Assembly (NCBI RefSeq): GCF_001983935.1
Contig: NZ_CP017641.1
Coordinates: forward strand, 2,170,001 to 2,234,000
Source: Fuerstiella marisgermanici
Lineage (GTDB): Bacteria; Planctomycetota; Planctomycetia; Planctomycetales; Planctomycetaceae
Direction of reading: 5' to 3'
DNA: 64,000 nucleotides
A model generated the notes under the pieces. It did not search any database. It was not told where the DNA came from and saw only the letters and a list, made by a program, of their open reading frames with translations. A program made the position numbers and the translations under genes. This document shows, piece by piece, positions 23,609-33,100 of the stretch; positions within the stretch are counted from its first letter, which is position 1, and each line of letters opens with the position of its first letter.

Positions 23609-26470
23609 ATGACAATAACTAAGAAACTAGCGGCTTGTTTTTCGCTGTTTTTTCTTATGAACGCATCGCTTTGCAGCGTGCAGGCTGATGAGGGCGATCG
23701 CCTGTTTACTCTGCGGGTGCTGCCACTACTGAAAGAAAAGTGCTTTGGCTGCCATGCCTCAACCCCGGATGACCTCAAGGGCGACTACGCCGTCGATTCG
23801 CGCGAAGCGCTGCTGGAAGGCGGCGAATCGGGCGATCCGTCTATCGTGCCCGGAAAGCCGGAGGACAGCGTGCTGTACCAGGCGGTGATGTGGGAGGGCT
23901 ACGAAATGCCGCCCAAGGAAAACGATCGGCTGACCAAACGGCAAACCGAGTATGTCCGACGCTGGATAGAATTAGGAGCTCCCTGGCCGGAAGAAGCCAA
24001 ACAACAGGAAATCCGCGAGGCCGAGTGGGCCGTCCGTGAAAATGAAGACGGCCTGATTGTGGATACCAGCGGCGGCACCGCTGACGAATGGACGTACCGA
24101 CGCTACCAGCCCGCAGACACGTGGGCGTTTCAGCCCGTGAAGTCGAAATCAGACTTCGATCCGTCGCCCGGCGAAGCGGATCATCCGGTCGACTTTTTTA
24201 TCGGTCGGCAGCTTGCCTCGGCCAAACTTCAGCCGGCGGAACGGGCTGACGCCAGCACGTTGATTCGGCGAGCCACCTACGACTTGACGGGACTTCCACC
24301 GACGCCGGAAGAAGTCGAACAATTTCAGGCATCGTCGAAAAAAGATGCCACGAAGGCGTATGAGAACCTCATCGACCGCTTGCTGGCCAGTCCTCATTAT
24401 GGCGAACGACAAGCTCAGCACTGGTTGGACGTCGTTCGATACGCAGACACCGGGGGCTTCAGCAACGACTACGAACGCAGCAACGCGTGGCGATACCGCG
24501 ACTACGTGATTCGATCCTTTAATGATGACAAACCGTTCAATCAGTTTGTGATGGAGCAGATTGCGGGCGACGAAATCGCAGATGCAACATCTGAAAGTCG
24601 GAAAAAGGACGCAGCAGTCGCATCGAACATTGGCTTTTCTTTAAGCCAGGCAGAAGGTGCGGTCGCGACGGGTTTTCTACGGCTGGGGCCTTGGGGAACG
24701 GCCATGATTCCTCAGGAAGAAGCTCGCCAGATTTACCTGGACGACCTTGTCCACACAACGGGGCAAGCGTTTCTTTCGATGCCACTGCGCTGTTGTCGCT
24801 GTCATGATCACAAATTCGATCCGATCCCGACGCGAGACTATTACCGCATCTATGCCGCGTTCGCGACGACTCAGCCAGCCGAAGTAGAAGCCGAATTTCT
24901 GCAGGAAGAAAACCTCAGCGGCTTCGATGAAAAGCGAAAGCTGGTGGAAGAACTACTGGCCTTTGCGAAGGCAGATCTAAAAACCGTCAACGACAAAATG
25001 GAGGCGGCCGCAAAAGCGTGGTACGCCGAACATGACCTCCCATACAAAAACGAGAACGCTCGACAGAAAGATCCGGAAGACAAAAAGCCACCGCGACACG
25101 TGGGCCTGACGCCTGAAGAAAAGGGCATCAAGAAAGTACGCGAACAGGACGTCTGGATTTGGGAACGCCGTCTGGAACGCTATCAGCCGATGGCTCAAAG
25201 CGTGTACAACGGCCCGGACAAATGGTCCAACGCTCGCAAGTTACGGCCTGCCCCAAAGGTCGACAAATCATGGCGTCCGCCCACGTTTATCCTGACCGGC
25301 GGTGCTCTGGAAGCCAAAGGCGATCCGGTAGGACCGGGCGTGCTGAGTGCCACGGGGCTGCCAGTCAAGGGAAGCGCTGGGCAACAACCTGTTGAAGACG
25401 ATCCTTGGCGAATCAGCGACGACCTGTCCGGTCGCCGCCTGCAACTCGCACGCTGGATCGCCAGCGACAAGAACCCGCTGACCGCTCGATCGTTTGTAAA
25501 CCGCATCTGGCAGTCGCATTTCGGCACCGGCATCGTCAAAACGGCGAACAACTTCGGTGCGAAAGGCAGCAAGCCGACGCATCCAGAATTGCTGGATTGG
25601 CTGACCGCAGATTTCATTGAAAACGGCTGGAAGGTGAAGCGACTGCATCGCCTGATTATGACGTCCGATGCGTGGCAGCGATCCGGCAGCCATAACAACC
25701 TGAAGCATCTGGAAACAGTCGATCCCAACAACAACCTGCTGGCTCGTTTTCCGGCGAGGCGTCTGACAGCTGAAGAATTCCGTGACACAGCGCTGCTGTT
25801 AAGCGGTGAACTGAATCGAGAAATGGGCGGAGTTCCCATCATGCCGGAAATGAACATGGAAGTCGCATTGCAGCCGCGCATGATTCAATTTTCGATTGCT
25901 CCGGCACATCAGCCGTCGCGAACTCCGGCAGAACGCAACCGTCGTACGATCTACACTTACCGGGTTCGAGGCCAGGCAGACCCTCTGCTGGAAATCCTGA
26001 ATCTGCCCAACCCGAATGAAAGCTGTGAACTGCGAGACGCCGCAGCCGTGACGCCTCAGGCCTTCACACTGATGAACAGCGACGTGGTCACCGACCGATC
26101 CATCGCGTTTGCGTCTCGCGTGCAGTCTGATCAGCCGAATGCCCCCGCCACGCAAATTCATCAGGCCATGCGACTGGCGTTCGGCCGAACACCTTCGCCC
26201 CACGAACAATCCAGCCTGCTGGAGTACTACAAAAAGATGCTGGCCTATCACGAAGACCATACGCCTGAAGAAGTCGCATACCCAACTCAGGTGACTCGCT
26301 CGCTGGTCGAAGAATTCACCGGGGAACCCTTCGAATTCATCGAACTACTAAACGTGTACAACGACTATGTACCGGACAAAAAGCCCTGGACAGTTTCAGC
26401 GCAGACCCGAGCGATGGCCGATGTTTGTTTACTATTGTTGAACAGCAACGAGTTGCTTTACGTCTATTAA
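23609..26470 (+). CDS. PSD1 cytochrome-c domain protein (DUF1549/DUF1553)
   Basis: A 953-residue exported protein. The ATG at 23609 gives the signal peptide MTITKKLAACFSLFFLMNASLCSVQA; a GTG at 23591 is also in frame. Domains in order are a planctomycete-type cytochrome c with CFGCH at about residue 45 and KPEDSVLYQAVMWEGYEMPPKENDRL; then DUF1549 (about 185-400: DFFIGRQL..LIRRATYDLTGLPPTPEEV, HYGERQAQHWLDVVRYADTGG); and DUF1553 (about 630-890: RLQLARWIASDKNPLTARSFVNRIWQSHFG). The family is abundant in planctomycetes, usually beside DUF1501, and is thought to act on polysaccharides or associated substrates in the periplasm; its activity is unknown. The partner DUF1501 gene lies beyond a four-helix-bundle cassette. 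Confidence 0.92.
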   Translation: MTITKKLAACFSLFFLMNASLCSVQADEGDRLFTLRVLPLLKEKCFGCHASTPDDLKGDYAVDSREALLEGGESGDPSIVPGKPEDSVLYQAVMWEGYEMPPKENDRLTKRQTEYVRRWIELGAPWPEEAKQQEIREAEWAVRENEDGLIVDTSGGTADEWTYRRYQPADTWAFQPVKSKSDFDPSPGEADHPVDFFIGRQLASAKLQPAERADASTLIRRATYDLTGLPPTPEEVEQFQASSKKDATKAYENLIDRLLASPHYGERQAQHWLDVVRYADTGGFSNDYERSNAWRYRDYVIRSFNDDKPFNQFVMEQIAGDEIADATSESRKKDAAVASNIGFSLSQAEGAVATGFLRLGPWGTAMIPQEEARQIYLDDLVHTTGQAFLSMPLRCCRCHDHKFDPIPTRDYYRIYAAFATTQPAEVEAEFLQEENLSGFDEKRKLVEELLAFAKADLKTVNDKMEAAAKAWYAEHDLPYKNENARQKDPEDKKPPRHVGLTPEEKGIKKVREQDVWIWERRLERYQPMAQSVYNGPDKWSNARKLRPAPKVDKSWRPPTFILTGGALEAKGDPVGPGVLSATGLPVKGSAGQQPVEDDPWRISDDLSGRRLQLARWIASDKNPLTARSFVNRIWQSHFGTGIVKTANNFGAKGSKPTHPELLDWLTADFIENGWKVKRLHRLIMTSDAWQRSGSHNNLKHLETVDPNNNLLARFPARRLTAEEFRDTALLLSGELNREMGGVPIMPEMNMEVALQPRMIQFSIAPAHQPSRTPAERNRRTIYTYRVRGQADPLLEILNLPNPNESCELRDAAAVTPQAFTLMNSDVVTDRSIAFASRVQSDQPNAPATQIHQAMRLAFGRTPSPHEQSSLLEYYKKMLAYHEDHTPEEVAYPTQVTRSLVEEFTGEPFEFIELLNVYNDYVPDKKPWTVSAQTRAMADVCLLLLNSNELLYVY

Positions 26471-26479
26471 GTGCAAAAC

Positions 26480-26972
26480 GAATATCGAATGCCGAACAAG
26501 GAATTTCGAATTGCGAAGTGAGCCGCAAAGGGGCGAGGTACAATGGGGCAAAAGTACGCGTTCGACCTGGAAGATCGATTGGTAGAATTCGCAGTTCGGA
26601 TCATCAGTGTGGTAGAAGCGTTGCCGGAGACTCGAGTTGGAAAGCATGTTGCCGGTCAACTGGTTCGGTCCGCAACTTCGCCAGCCCCAAACTACGGCGA
26701 AGCACAGAGCGCCGAATCCCGCAAAGACTTTATTCACAAGCTGAAGGTGGCACTGAAAGAACTGCGTGAAACAATGATCTGGCTGAAGATTATCGAACGC
26801 AAACCATTGTGTTCACCAGATCGCACGAAAGACATCATCGAAGAATGCAACCAACCGATTTCGATCTTCGTCAAGAGCATAGAAACCGCCAGATCGAAAC
26901 CATAAAGGTCTGAAATCGACCCACTGCGGTTCACTTCGTCATTCGAAATTCCTTGTTCAACATTCGACATTC
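26480..26972. mobile_element. Inverted-repeat-bounded four-helix-bundle gene cassette
   Basis: Arms 26480-26527 and 26925-26972 are inverted copies (42 of 48 positions match; core GAACAAGGAATTTCGAAT). They enclose only the gene at 26543-26905. The cassette sits between PSD1 and DUF1501 genes, which are normally adjacent. It contains no transposase. The unit looks insertable, but no target duplication was recognised. Confidence 0.65.
26543..26905 (+). CDS. Four-helix-bundle protein (S23 family)
   Basis: A 120-residue protein of the 23S rRNA intervening-sequence/four-helix-bundle family, which also includes the Avd proteins of diversity-generating retroelements. Visible family features are F.LEDRLVEFAVRII.VVEALP.TRVG.HVAGQLVRSATS, NYGEAQSAESRKDFIHKLKVALKELRET and WLKIIERK. 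A GAGG lies 4 nt before the ATG. Members form basic pentamers that bind nucleic acid; the cellular role of free-standing copies is unknown. The gene lies between inverted repeats and is not in an rRNA operon or beside a DGR reverse transcriptase. Confidence 0.9.
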   Translation: MGQKYAFDLEDRLVEFAVRIISVVEALPETRVGKHVAGQLVRSATSPAPNYGEAQSAESRKDFIHKLKVALKELRETMIWLKIIERKPLCSPDRTKDIIEECNQPISIFVKSIETARSKP

Positions 26973-26990
26973 AACTTCCGAGTCAAAGCT

Positions 26991-28379
26991 ATGTCCCTCA
27001 TTCCACGTCGAAACTATCTCTACGGCCTCGGATCTTCCCTTGGCGCCCTTGCCCTAACCGACCTGCTGGCGGCAGACACGCCGAAGGCAGGTCCGCTGGC
27101 TCCGAAGAAGCCACAACAGCCAGCGAAGGCGAAAGCCGTCATCATGCTGTTCATGGAGGGCGGGCCGAGTCACGTCGACACCTTCGACCCCAAGCCGTAT
27201 CTCAACGCCCTTCATGTAAAGGAATCGACTCGCACAAAGGGCCTGGCCACCGGCAAGCGGTTCTACGTCGGTAGCCCGTTTAAGGCGCGCAAGGTGGGGA
27301 ACGCTGGGATCGAAATGAGTGAACCGTGGCAGTTTCTTGCAGACGCGGAAGTCGCCGACGAATTGTGCGTGTATCGCGGCTGTAAGGCGGAATCACTAAA
27401 CCACCCGGAAGCGTTGCTGCACATGAACACGGGCAGCCGGCTGGGCGGCGATCCGGGCCTGGGAGCGTGGGCGACGTACGGCCTTGGATCCGAAAATCAA
27501 AACCTGCCGGGCTACGTCGTCATGACGGAACTCGCCCTGCCGCAGGCCGGTCCGGCGAACTGGACCAACGGTTTCCTGCCCGCGCACTATCAGGGAACCC
27601 GGCTGCGATCGACTGGCTCCCCGATTCTGGACCTGAATCCGCCGAAGTTTAAGACGCGTGAGCACCAAAGACAGGCACTCGACCAATTAGCAATGCTGAA
27701 TGCGACTCACGCCGAACGGCATCCCGAACATCGCGACCTTGCCGCTCGCATGGAAAGCTACGAATTGGCGTTTCGGATGCAGACCGAAATTCCTGGCATC
27801 GTCGATATCGACAGTGAACCAGCACACATTCAAAAGTCGTACGGTCTGGACCGCAAAGAATGTGAAGCGTTCGGGCGGCAGTGTCTGATGGCTCGGCGGC
27901 TGGTCGAAGAAGGCGTTCGCTTTGTGCAGATCTTTAGCGGTGGCTGGGATAGCCACGACTACCTGGAGAAAGGCCATTCCTCACGAATTAACAGTGTCGA
28001 CCAGCCGATCGCGGCGTTGATCAAAGACCTGAAAGCGAAAGGATTGCTGGAAGATACGCTGGTCGTCTGGACGGGCGAATTCGGTCGCACGCCAGACAAC
28101 AATTATCGCGGCGGAGTCACCGCACTGGGCCGCGGCCACAACGTCGATGCAATGAACATGTGGTTTGCTGGTGGCGGCGTCAAAAAGGGAACCATCGTCG
28201 GCGCGACGGACGAAATCGGGGCGGAAGCGGTCGACGTTGTGCATCCAATCCGCGATGTCCATGTGACACTGCTACACCTGCTGGGACTGGACGACAACAA
28301 ACTGACCTACTTCCACGGCGGACGCTACAAGCAGTTGTCTCAGTTTGGCGGTGAAGTGATTCAGGAACTGGTGGGGTAG
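26991..28379 (+). CDS. DUF1501 protein
   Basis: A 462-residue protein with a twin-arginine-like start (PRRNYLYGLGSSLGALALTDLLAA), so export by Tat is likely. Motifs are KAVIMLFMEGGPSHVDTFDPKP, ESLNHPEALLHMNTGS, FGRQCLMARRLVEEGVRFVQIFSGGWDSH and VVWTGEFGRTPDNN..GRGHNV. It belongs to the alkaline-phosphatase/sulfatase-like superfamily but lacks the usual C-x-P-x-R sulfatase site. It is normally encoded directly after a PSD1 protein and probably works with it. Its ATG lies 18 nt after the right arm of the inverted repeats. Confidence 0.92.
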   Translation: MSLIPRRNYLYGLGSSLGALALTDLLAADTPKAGPLAPKKPQQPAKAKAVIMLFMEGGPSHVDTFDPKPYLNALHVKESTRTKGLATGKRFYVGSPFKARKVGNAGIEMSEPWQFLADAEVADELCVYRGCKAESLNHPEALLHMNTGSRLGGDPGLGAWATYGLGSENQNLPGYVVMTELALPQAGPANWTNGFLPAHYQGTRLRSTGSPILDLNPPKFKTREHQRQALDQLAMLNATHAERHPEHRDLAARMESYELAFRMQTEIPGIVDIDSEPAHIQKSYGLDRKECEAFGRQCLMARRLVEEGVRFVQIFSGGWDSHDYLEKGHSSRINSVDQPIAALIKDLKAKGLLEDTLVVWTGEFGRTPDNNYRGGVTALGRGHNVDAMNMWFAGGGVKKGTIVGATDEIGAEAVDVVHPIRDVHVTLLHLLGLDDNKLTYFHGGRYKQLSQFGGEVIQELVG

Positions 28380-28726
28380 ACAAGGTCAAACTGAGGCGAA
28401 CCGACGATCGGCCAAAGCACCAGAAAATGATGGATCATGTCGCTGAAGAACAGGCCCAGTCCCGCTGCCAGCAGCCCCCACGAAAAACCAGGAAACTTCT
28501 GCCAAAGCCAACATGCGAATACGATCATCAGCACGCCAATATAGCTGTGATGGATCCGCAGCCCGCACGTGATGTGACCAATTGTTGAGGCTGTGTTTCG
28601 CGTGGATTCCATCTGCATGCCGAAACGCAGTAGACACGTCACAGCTTCGAAAATAAAAGTCAGCCCCACCGACCAAAGTGTCAGGCTTCGCTTCTTTGTG
28701 GGAATGCTCGGAACAGAAGTGCTCAT
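28361..28726 (-). CDS. Small multi-spanning membrane protein
   Basis: A 121-residue protein starting at the ATG at 28726 (MSTSVPSIPTKKRSL); the longer upstream frame is antisense to the NamZ gene. Hydrophobic segments lie at about 16-35, 55-78 and 80-105. Two His pairs (RIHHSYIGVL, MIHHFLVLWPI) could bind metal or heme, but no family is recognised. Its stop overlaps the convergent DUF1501 gene by 19 bp. Confidence 0.65.
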   Translation of the reverse strand: MSTSVPSIPTKKRSLTLWSVGLTFIFEAVTCLLRFGMQMESTRNTASTIGHITCGLRIHHSYIGVLMIVFACWLWQKFPGFSWGLLAAGLGLFFSDMIHHFLVLWPIVGSPQFDLVYPTSS

Positions 28727-28790
28727 GGCTGATTGTAGGCAGCCAGGTTTCGCCGAGTCGACCACGGTTTTAAAAGATTGAAAATTCACG

Positions 28791-29981
28791 TTGACTGAAT
28801 ACGTCAAAACCGGACTGGAAGAATTTCTCGCCGCACCGCCAGCAGACCTGCGAAACGCAAATCTGGGCCTGCTGATGAACCAGGCGTCGGTCGACAACAC
28901 GTTCCGGTACGCTTGCGATCTGCTCGAAAACGCTTTCCCAGGCCGACTGAAATTGTTGTTTTCTCCGCAGCACGGGTTGTGGGGCGAACAGCAGGCCAAC
29001 ATGATTGAATCGCCGGATAACACTTACGAGTCGCTGAACCTTCCGGTCGCCAGTTTGTATTCGGAAACACGTCGTCCCACCCAGCAAATGCTGGCGCAAA
29101 TCGATTGCCTTGTCATCGATCTTCAGGACGTGGGGACTCGCGTCTACACATTCATCTGGACGATGCTGGAATGTCTGCACGCCTGTGCAAAGCACGGGGT
29201 AAAGGTTTGCGTCCTCGATCGCCCCAATCCACTTGGCGGACTGGTCGCCGAAGGCCCTCTGTTGGAACCCGGCTTCCGCAGCTTTGTGGGCGGCACCGAA
29301 ATTCCCATGCGTCACGGGCTGACGATTGGCGAACTGGCGAAGATGTTTAACACCGAAGAAAACATCGGTGCGGATCTAACGGTAGTCCCCATGACCGGCT
29401 GGCGGCGGTCGATGTTATTTCCCGAAACCAGGCTGCCATGGATCGCTCCTTCGCCCAACATGCCTCGATTCGAAACCGCGGTGTTGTATCCCGGTCAAGT
29501 GTTACTGGAAGGAACGACGTTGTCGGAAGGTCGAGGAACAACGATGCCGTTTGAAGTCGTCGGAGCACCGTTTCTGGATCCCACGGAACTGCTGCGATTG
29601 GTCAACAGATGGGACCATCCGGGCGTCGGGTTGATGCCGGTCCACTTCAGGCCCACGTTTGACAAATGGAAGGATGCCTCCTGCGGCGGGCTCGCGATTC
29701 ATGTGCAAGACGCAGCGGCCGTGAGATCTTTTGAGCTGACAGTAGCGATCATTGCCGCGGCGGCTGAACTGGCGAGTGATCAGGATCTCTGGCTGCCGCC
29801 ACCGTATGAGTATGAATATCACAAACCGCCAATTGATATTCTCTACGGCCACGACCGGTATCGAACAGCCGCCAATAAAGGCCTGACTCAAAATGAGCAC
29901 TCAATGCTGTCGCTGGCGGCGTGCGACGAAGACGCGTGGTGGAGCCGCTGTGAACCGTTCCTGATGTATGGCGCAGATTGA
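28791..29981 (+). CDS. DUF1343/NamZ-like exo-N-acetylmuramidase, cytosolic form
   Basis: A 396-residue protein with a TTG start and no signal peptide. It matches DUF1343, the family of NamZ, which releases N-acetylmuramic acid from the non-reducing end of peptidoglycan fragments. Landmarks: NLGLLMNQASV, LKLLFSPQHGLWG, DCLVIDLQDVGTRVYTFIWTM, CVLDRPNPLGG, IPMRHGLTIGELA, APSPNMPRFETAVLYPGQVLLEGT and SEGRGTTMPFEVVGAPF. The lack of a signal suggests a cytosolic recycling role, unlike the exported paralogue at 56550-57770. The start is somewhat uncertain. A terminator-like palindrome follows at 30026. Confidence 0.9.
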   Translation: MTEYVKTGLEEFLAAPPADLRNANLGLLMNQASVDNTFRYACDLLENAFPGRLKLLFSPQHGLWGEQQANMIESPDNTYESLNLPVASLYSETRRPTQQMLAQIDCLVIDLQDVGTRVYTFIWTMLECLHACAKHGVKVCVLDRPNPLGGLVAEGPLLEPGFRSFVGGTEIPMRHGLTIGELAKMFNTEENIGADLTVVPMTGWRRSMLFPETRLPWIAPSPNMPRFETAVLYPGQVLLEGTTLSEGRGTTMPFEVVGAPFLDPTELLRLVNRWDHPGVGLMPVHFRPTFDKWKDASCGGLAIHVQDAAAVRSFELTVAIIAAAAELASDQDLWLPPPYEYEYHKPPIDILYGHDRYRTAANKGLTQNEHSMLSLAACDEDAWWSRCEPFLMYGAD

Positions 29982-30025
29982 ATCGAAGCTGCGGCTGCGT
30001 CACAGTAGCTTTGAATCAAAAAGAA

Positions 30026-30059
30026 CAGGGCGGCCGAGACATTTGTCTCGACCGCCCTG
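30026..30059 (-). terminator. Terminator between convergent genes
   Basis: Arms 30026-30041 and 30044-30059 pair with one mismatch (CAGGGCGG.CGAGACA). Read on the minus strand the hairpin is followed by GTTCTTTTTG, a T-rich run, so it most likely ends the minus-strand secreted-protein gene that stops at 30103. It may also stop the plus-strand NamZ transcript. Confidence 0.8.
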
Positions 30060-30102
30060 TAGCTATCCAATTTTCAAAGTTCTAAGCGAACTTCACACTG
30101 CT

Positions 30103-33100
30103 TTAAGCAGGGCTGGCGAAGTCCAGCAAACCGTCGAGTCCCACACTGGCCAGACGTTCCATCAAGGAATCCAGCAAGCCCGACACATCAGCGATTGAAT
30201 CGCTCTCAAAACGCTTCACGCTTGGCTCAGATACAAACGTCGTGGAACTATCAACGTCCAACGCGTCCGTTCCGGCCCCACCGTCTGCCGTCACTTTGCC
30301 GCCCAGTGAGTTTGCTCCAACCAGTACGACCTGGTCGTTGTCTCGGCCGGCGTCGACACTGACATTGCCAAGGTGAGACGAGTCACGGATCGCGAAGACG
30401 TCGTCCCCACGCTTGGTGGAAATAGTCGTCTTGCCACCAACGGTCACACCATCACCGAAGATCGCATCCTGACCATTGCCCGTCACGATCTTCGCGGCGT
30501 CACCAATTTCCGAATCCTGAATCACGATGGTGTTGTGGCCCGAAGACGTCTTGACATCAAGATTGTCCGCTACCGCCAATTCAGAAGCGAGCAGGTAATT
30601 ATCGCCTCCGTCCAACCGCACCGTCACATCGTCGCCGACAGAAAGATTCTGGATGATCAGAGCGTCGTCACCGTCGTTTAGATCGACTCGAAGATCGCCT
30701 GGAATTGCTGTCCATGACTGGCTGACCCATGGCGTGCTGTGACCATCGATCGTGGTATCGCCCAGTCCTTCAACTGTGACAAATCCTGCAGAGTTCGTGT
30801 AAACCAGAACGCCGTTGCCCGCGTTGTCACCGGTCAAAATCAGGTGATTGCCGGACACGCGAACTTTGACATTGCCCTGACCATCAAAGTCAGTCGAACC
30901 TCCGCCGCCACCGATTTCACGATTGCCGAAGTTAATGTCTTCGACCGTTTGGCCCGGAGTTACCGTCAGGCTGTAGGCTGCTGGGTTCAACGCGTCGTAG
31001 ATCAGTTCCGGACTCGCGTGGTAATCAGCAGACAACTGCCCGATCTTTGTGCCACTTAGGTTGTCTCTTGCACTGCCGTTCCATTCGAAGAACGAACCAT
31101 CTGGAGTCACGAAGTACCAGTTGCTGTCGCCCAGCATCCAGCGTTCGCCAAGACCACCCCAGTTGTTAAACAGGCTGCGGCTGTACCGCAGATTAAGTTC
31201 GCTGTCTAACTTGAAGGCTTCAGCAGCAACCGCATCGGCGGGTGACGTCTGCTCCCAACCAGCCTGGACCACTTCGCGAACGGTCCACTGACCAGGCGTC
31301 ACATCGTTAAACGAATACCAACCGGATTCAACACCGGGAGTGATCACGTTGTCGCCGTTGATGTCCATGTCGGCCGTAATGGTTGAACCAACAACTACAC
31401 CGTCAGCATTCAGAAGCTCAATCGTCCAACCGTTCAGCCACGGCTCATCGTCGCTGCGTTGACCGTCGCCATTCAGATCGTTCCACTTGCGACCGGTAAT
31501 CGAAGCAGGATTGCCGATGTTAAAGTTGCCAAAGTTGACGTTGGGGGACGTCTGGTTGGCCACAACGGTGTAGGTATCGCTGACGGCTGGAATGGCGTCG
31601 AACAGCAAGCTCGGATCCTGGTGGTATTCCGGGCTAAAAGTTTCGACCAAGTCGCCAGACAGGTTGTCGCGAGGGCTGCCGTTCCATGCATATAGCGAAC
31701 CATCGGGCGTCACGTAGTACCAGTTGTTGGCACCAAGGAACCATGTTTCACCAAGTCCGCCCCAGTTTTCAAAGGCACTTGTTGTTTCGCGGAATTCCAG
31801 TTGGGAATCCAGCTCGAATGCCCGAGCAGCCAGACGGCTCGCGGGAGCGGTTTGCTTCCAGCCATCCTGAGGAACTTCTTCAAGCGTGTAGGTGCCTGGC
31901 GTTGTTGAGAAGCGGAACCAGCCCATTTCCGTCGCGGGATCAATCTGGTTGTCGCCATTGAAATCGATATCACCAGTCACCTGAGAATCGATTGTCTGGC
32001 CGGCCGCGTTGACCAGCAGAATCGTCCAGCCATTCAAAAACGGCTCGTTGGCGTCCCGGAAACCGTCGCCGTTCAGGTCGTTGAACTTACGGCCCTGAAG
32101 AATTCCGTTCGAGCTTTCATCAACGTCGGTCACCGTGACTACAATGTTCTGAAGAGCGGAACCGCCGTTGCCGTCCGTCACAGTGACTTGCAGGTTGTAG
32201 ATATTGTCGCCACCCGTGTCGCCGGGGATTTCGAAGTCCGGAGCAACTTTGAAAGTGACAACACCGGTCGCCGCGTTGATGTTGAAGTCGTCGCTATCAG
32301 ATCCTCCCGTGATCGCGTAGGTCAGAGTATCGCCGTCCGCGTCTGTCGCGTTAACGTCGATTGCTGAAACCTGGTTCTCAGCCACCGACACGGCCGCTGC
32401 AGAACTAATCACAGGATTCTGATTCGTTTGCTCAACGACGTTGGTTACCGTGATGGCAATATTCTGCGAGGCAGAGCCGCCATTGCCGTCATTTGCTGTA
32501 ACCACAATGTCGTAAACGTTGTTGCCACCAACATCGCCAGGAGCTTCAAAATCGGGAGCTGCCTTGAAGGTCACAACACCTGTCGACGCCACGATGTTGA
32601 ACAAGCTGGCGTCCGCTCCACCGGAAATTGAGTAGGTAATCGTGTCTCCGTCGGCGTCGGTCGCGTTGACATCAATGGCAGAAGTTTGGTTTTCCTGCAC
32701 CGACGCACTGGCCGCGGAATTGATGACGGGATTCTGGTTCGCTGTTTCATTGACATCGGTCACCGTGATGGCGATGTCCTGTGAAGCGGTTCCACCATTG
32801 CCGTCGGTGACCGTTACCGAGAAGTTATAGACATTGTTAGCACCGGCATCTGCGGGTGCTTCAAAATCTGGAGCCGTCTTGAACGTTACAAGACCACTGC
32901 TGCCATTGATGTCGAACAGTCCCGCGTCCGCACCGCCAGAAAGTGCGTACGTCAGCGTATCACCGTCGGCGTCAGTTGCATTGACATCAATTGCTGTCAG
33001 CTGGTTTTCCGGAACAGAATCGCTGGCAGCGGACGCAATCACTGGGTCAGCATTTCCCGCGGGGGCATTGAGCATCAGTGGGGTCTGCTGGAATTCAAAT

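Noticed and set aside
2084-26905. Diversity-generating retroelement made of the reverse transcriptase and the Avd-like four-helix-bundle protein
   Set aside because: The reverse transcriptase has maturase and domain V context of a group II intron, the two genes are 23 kb apart, and no template/variable repeat pair was seen.
26543-26905. Intervening sequence within a 23S rRNA gene
   Set aside because: The four-helix-bundle gene is of that family, but no rRNA sequence flanks it.
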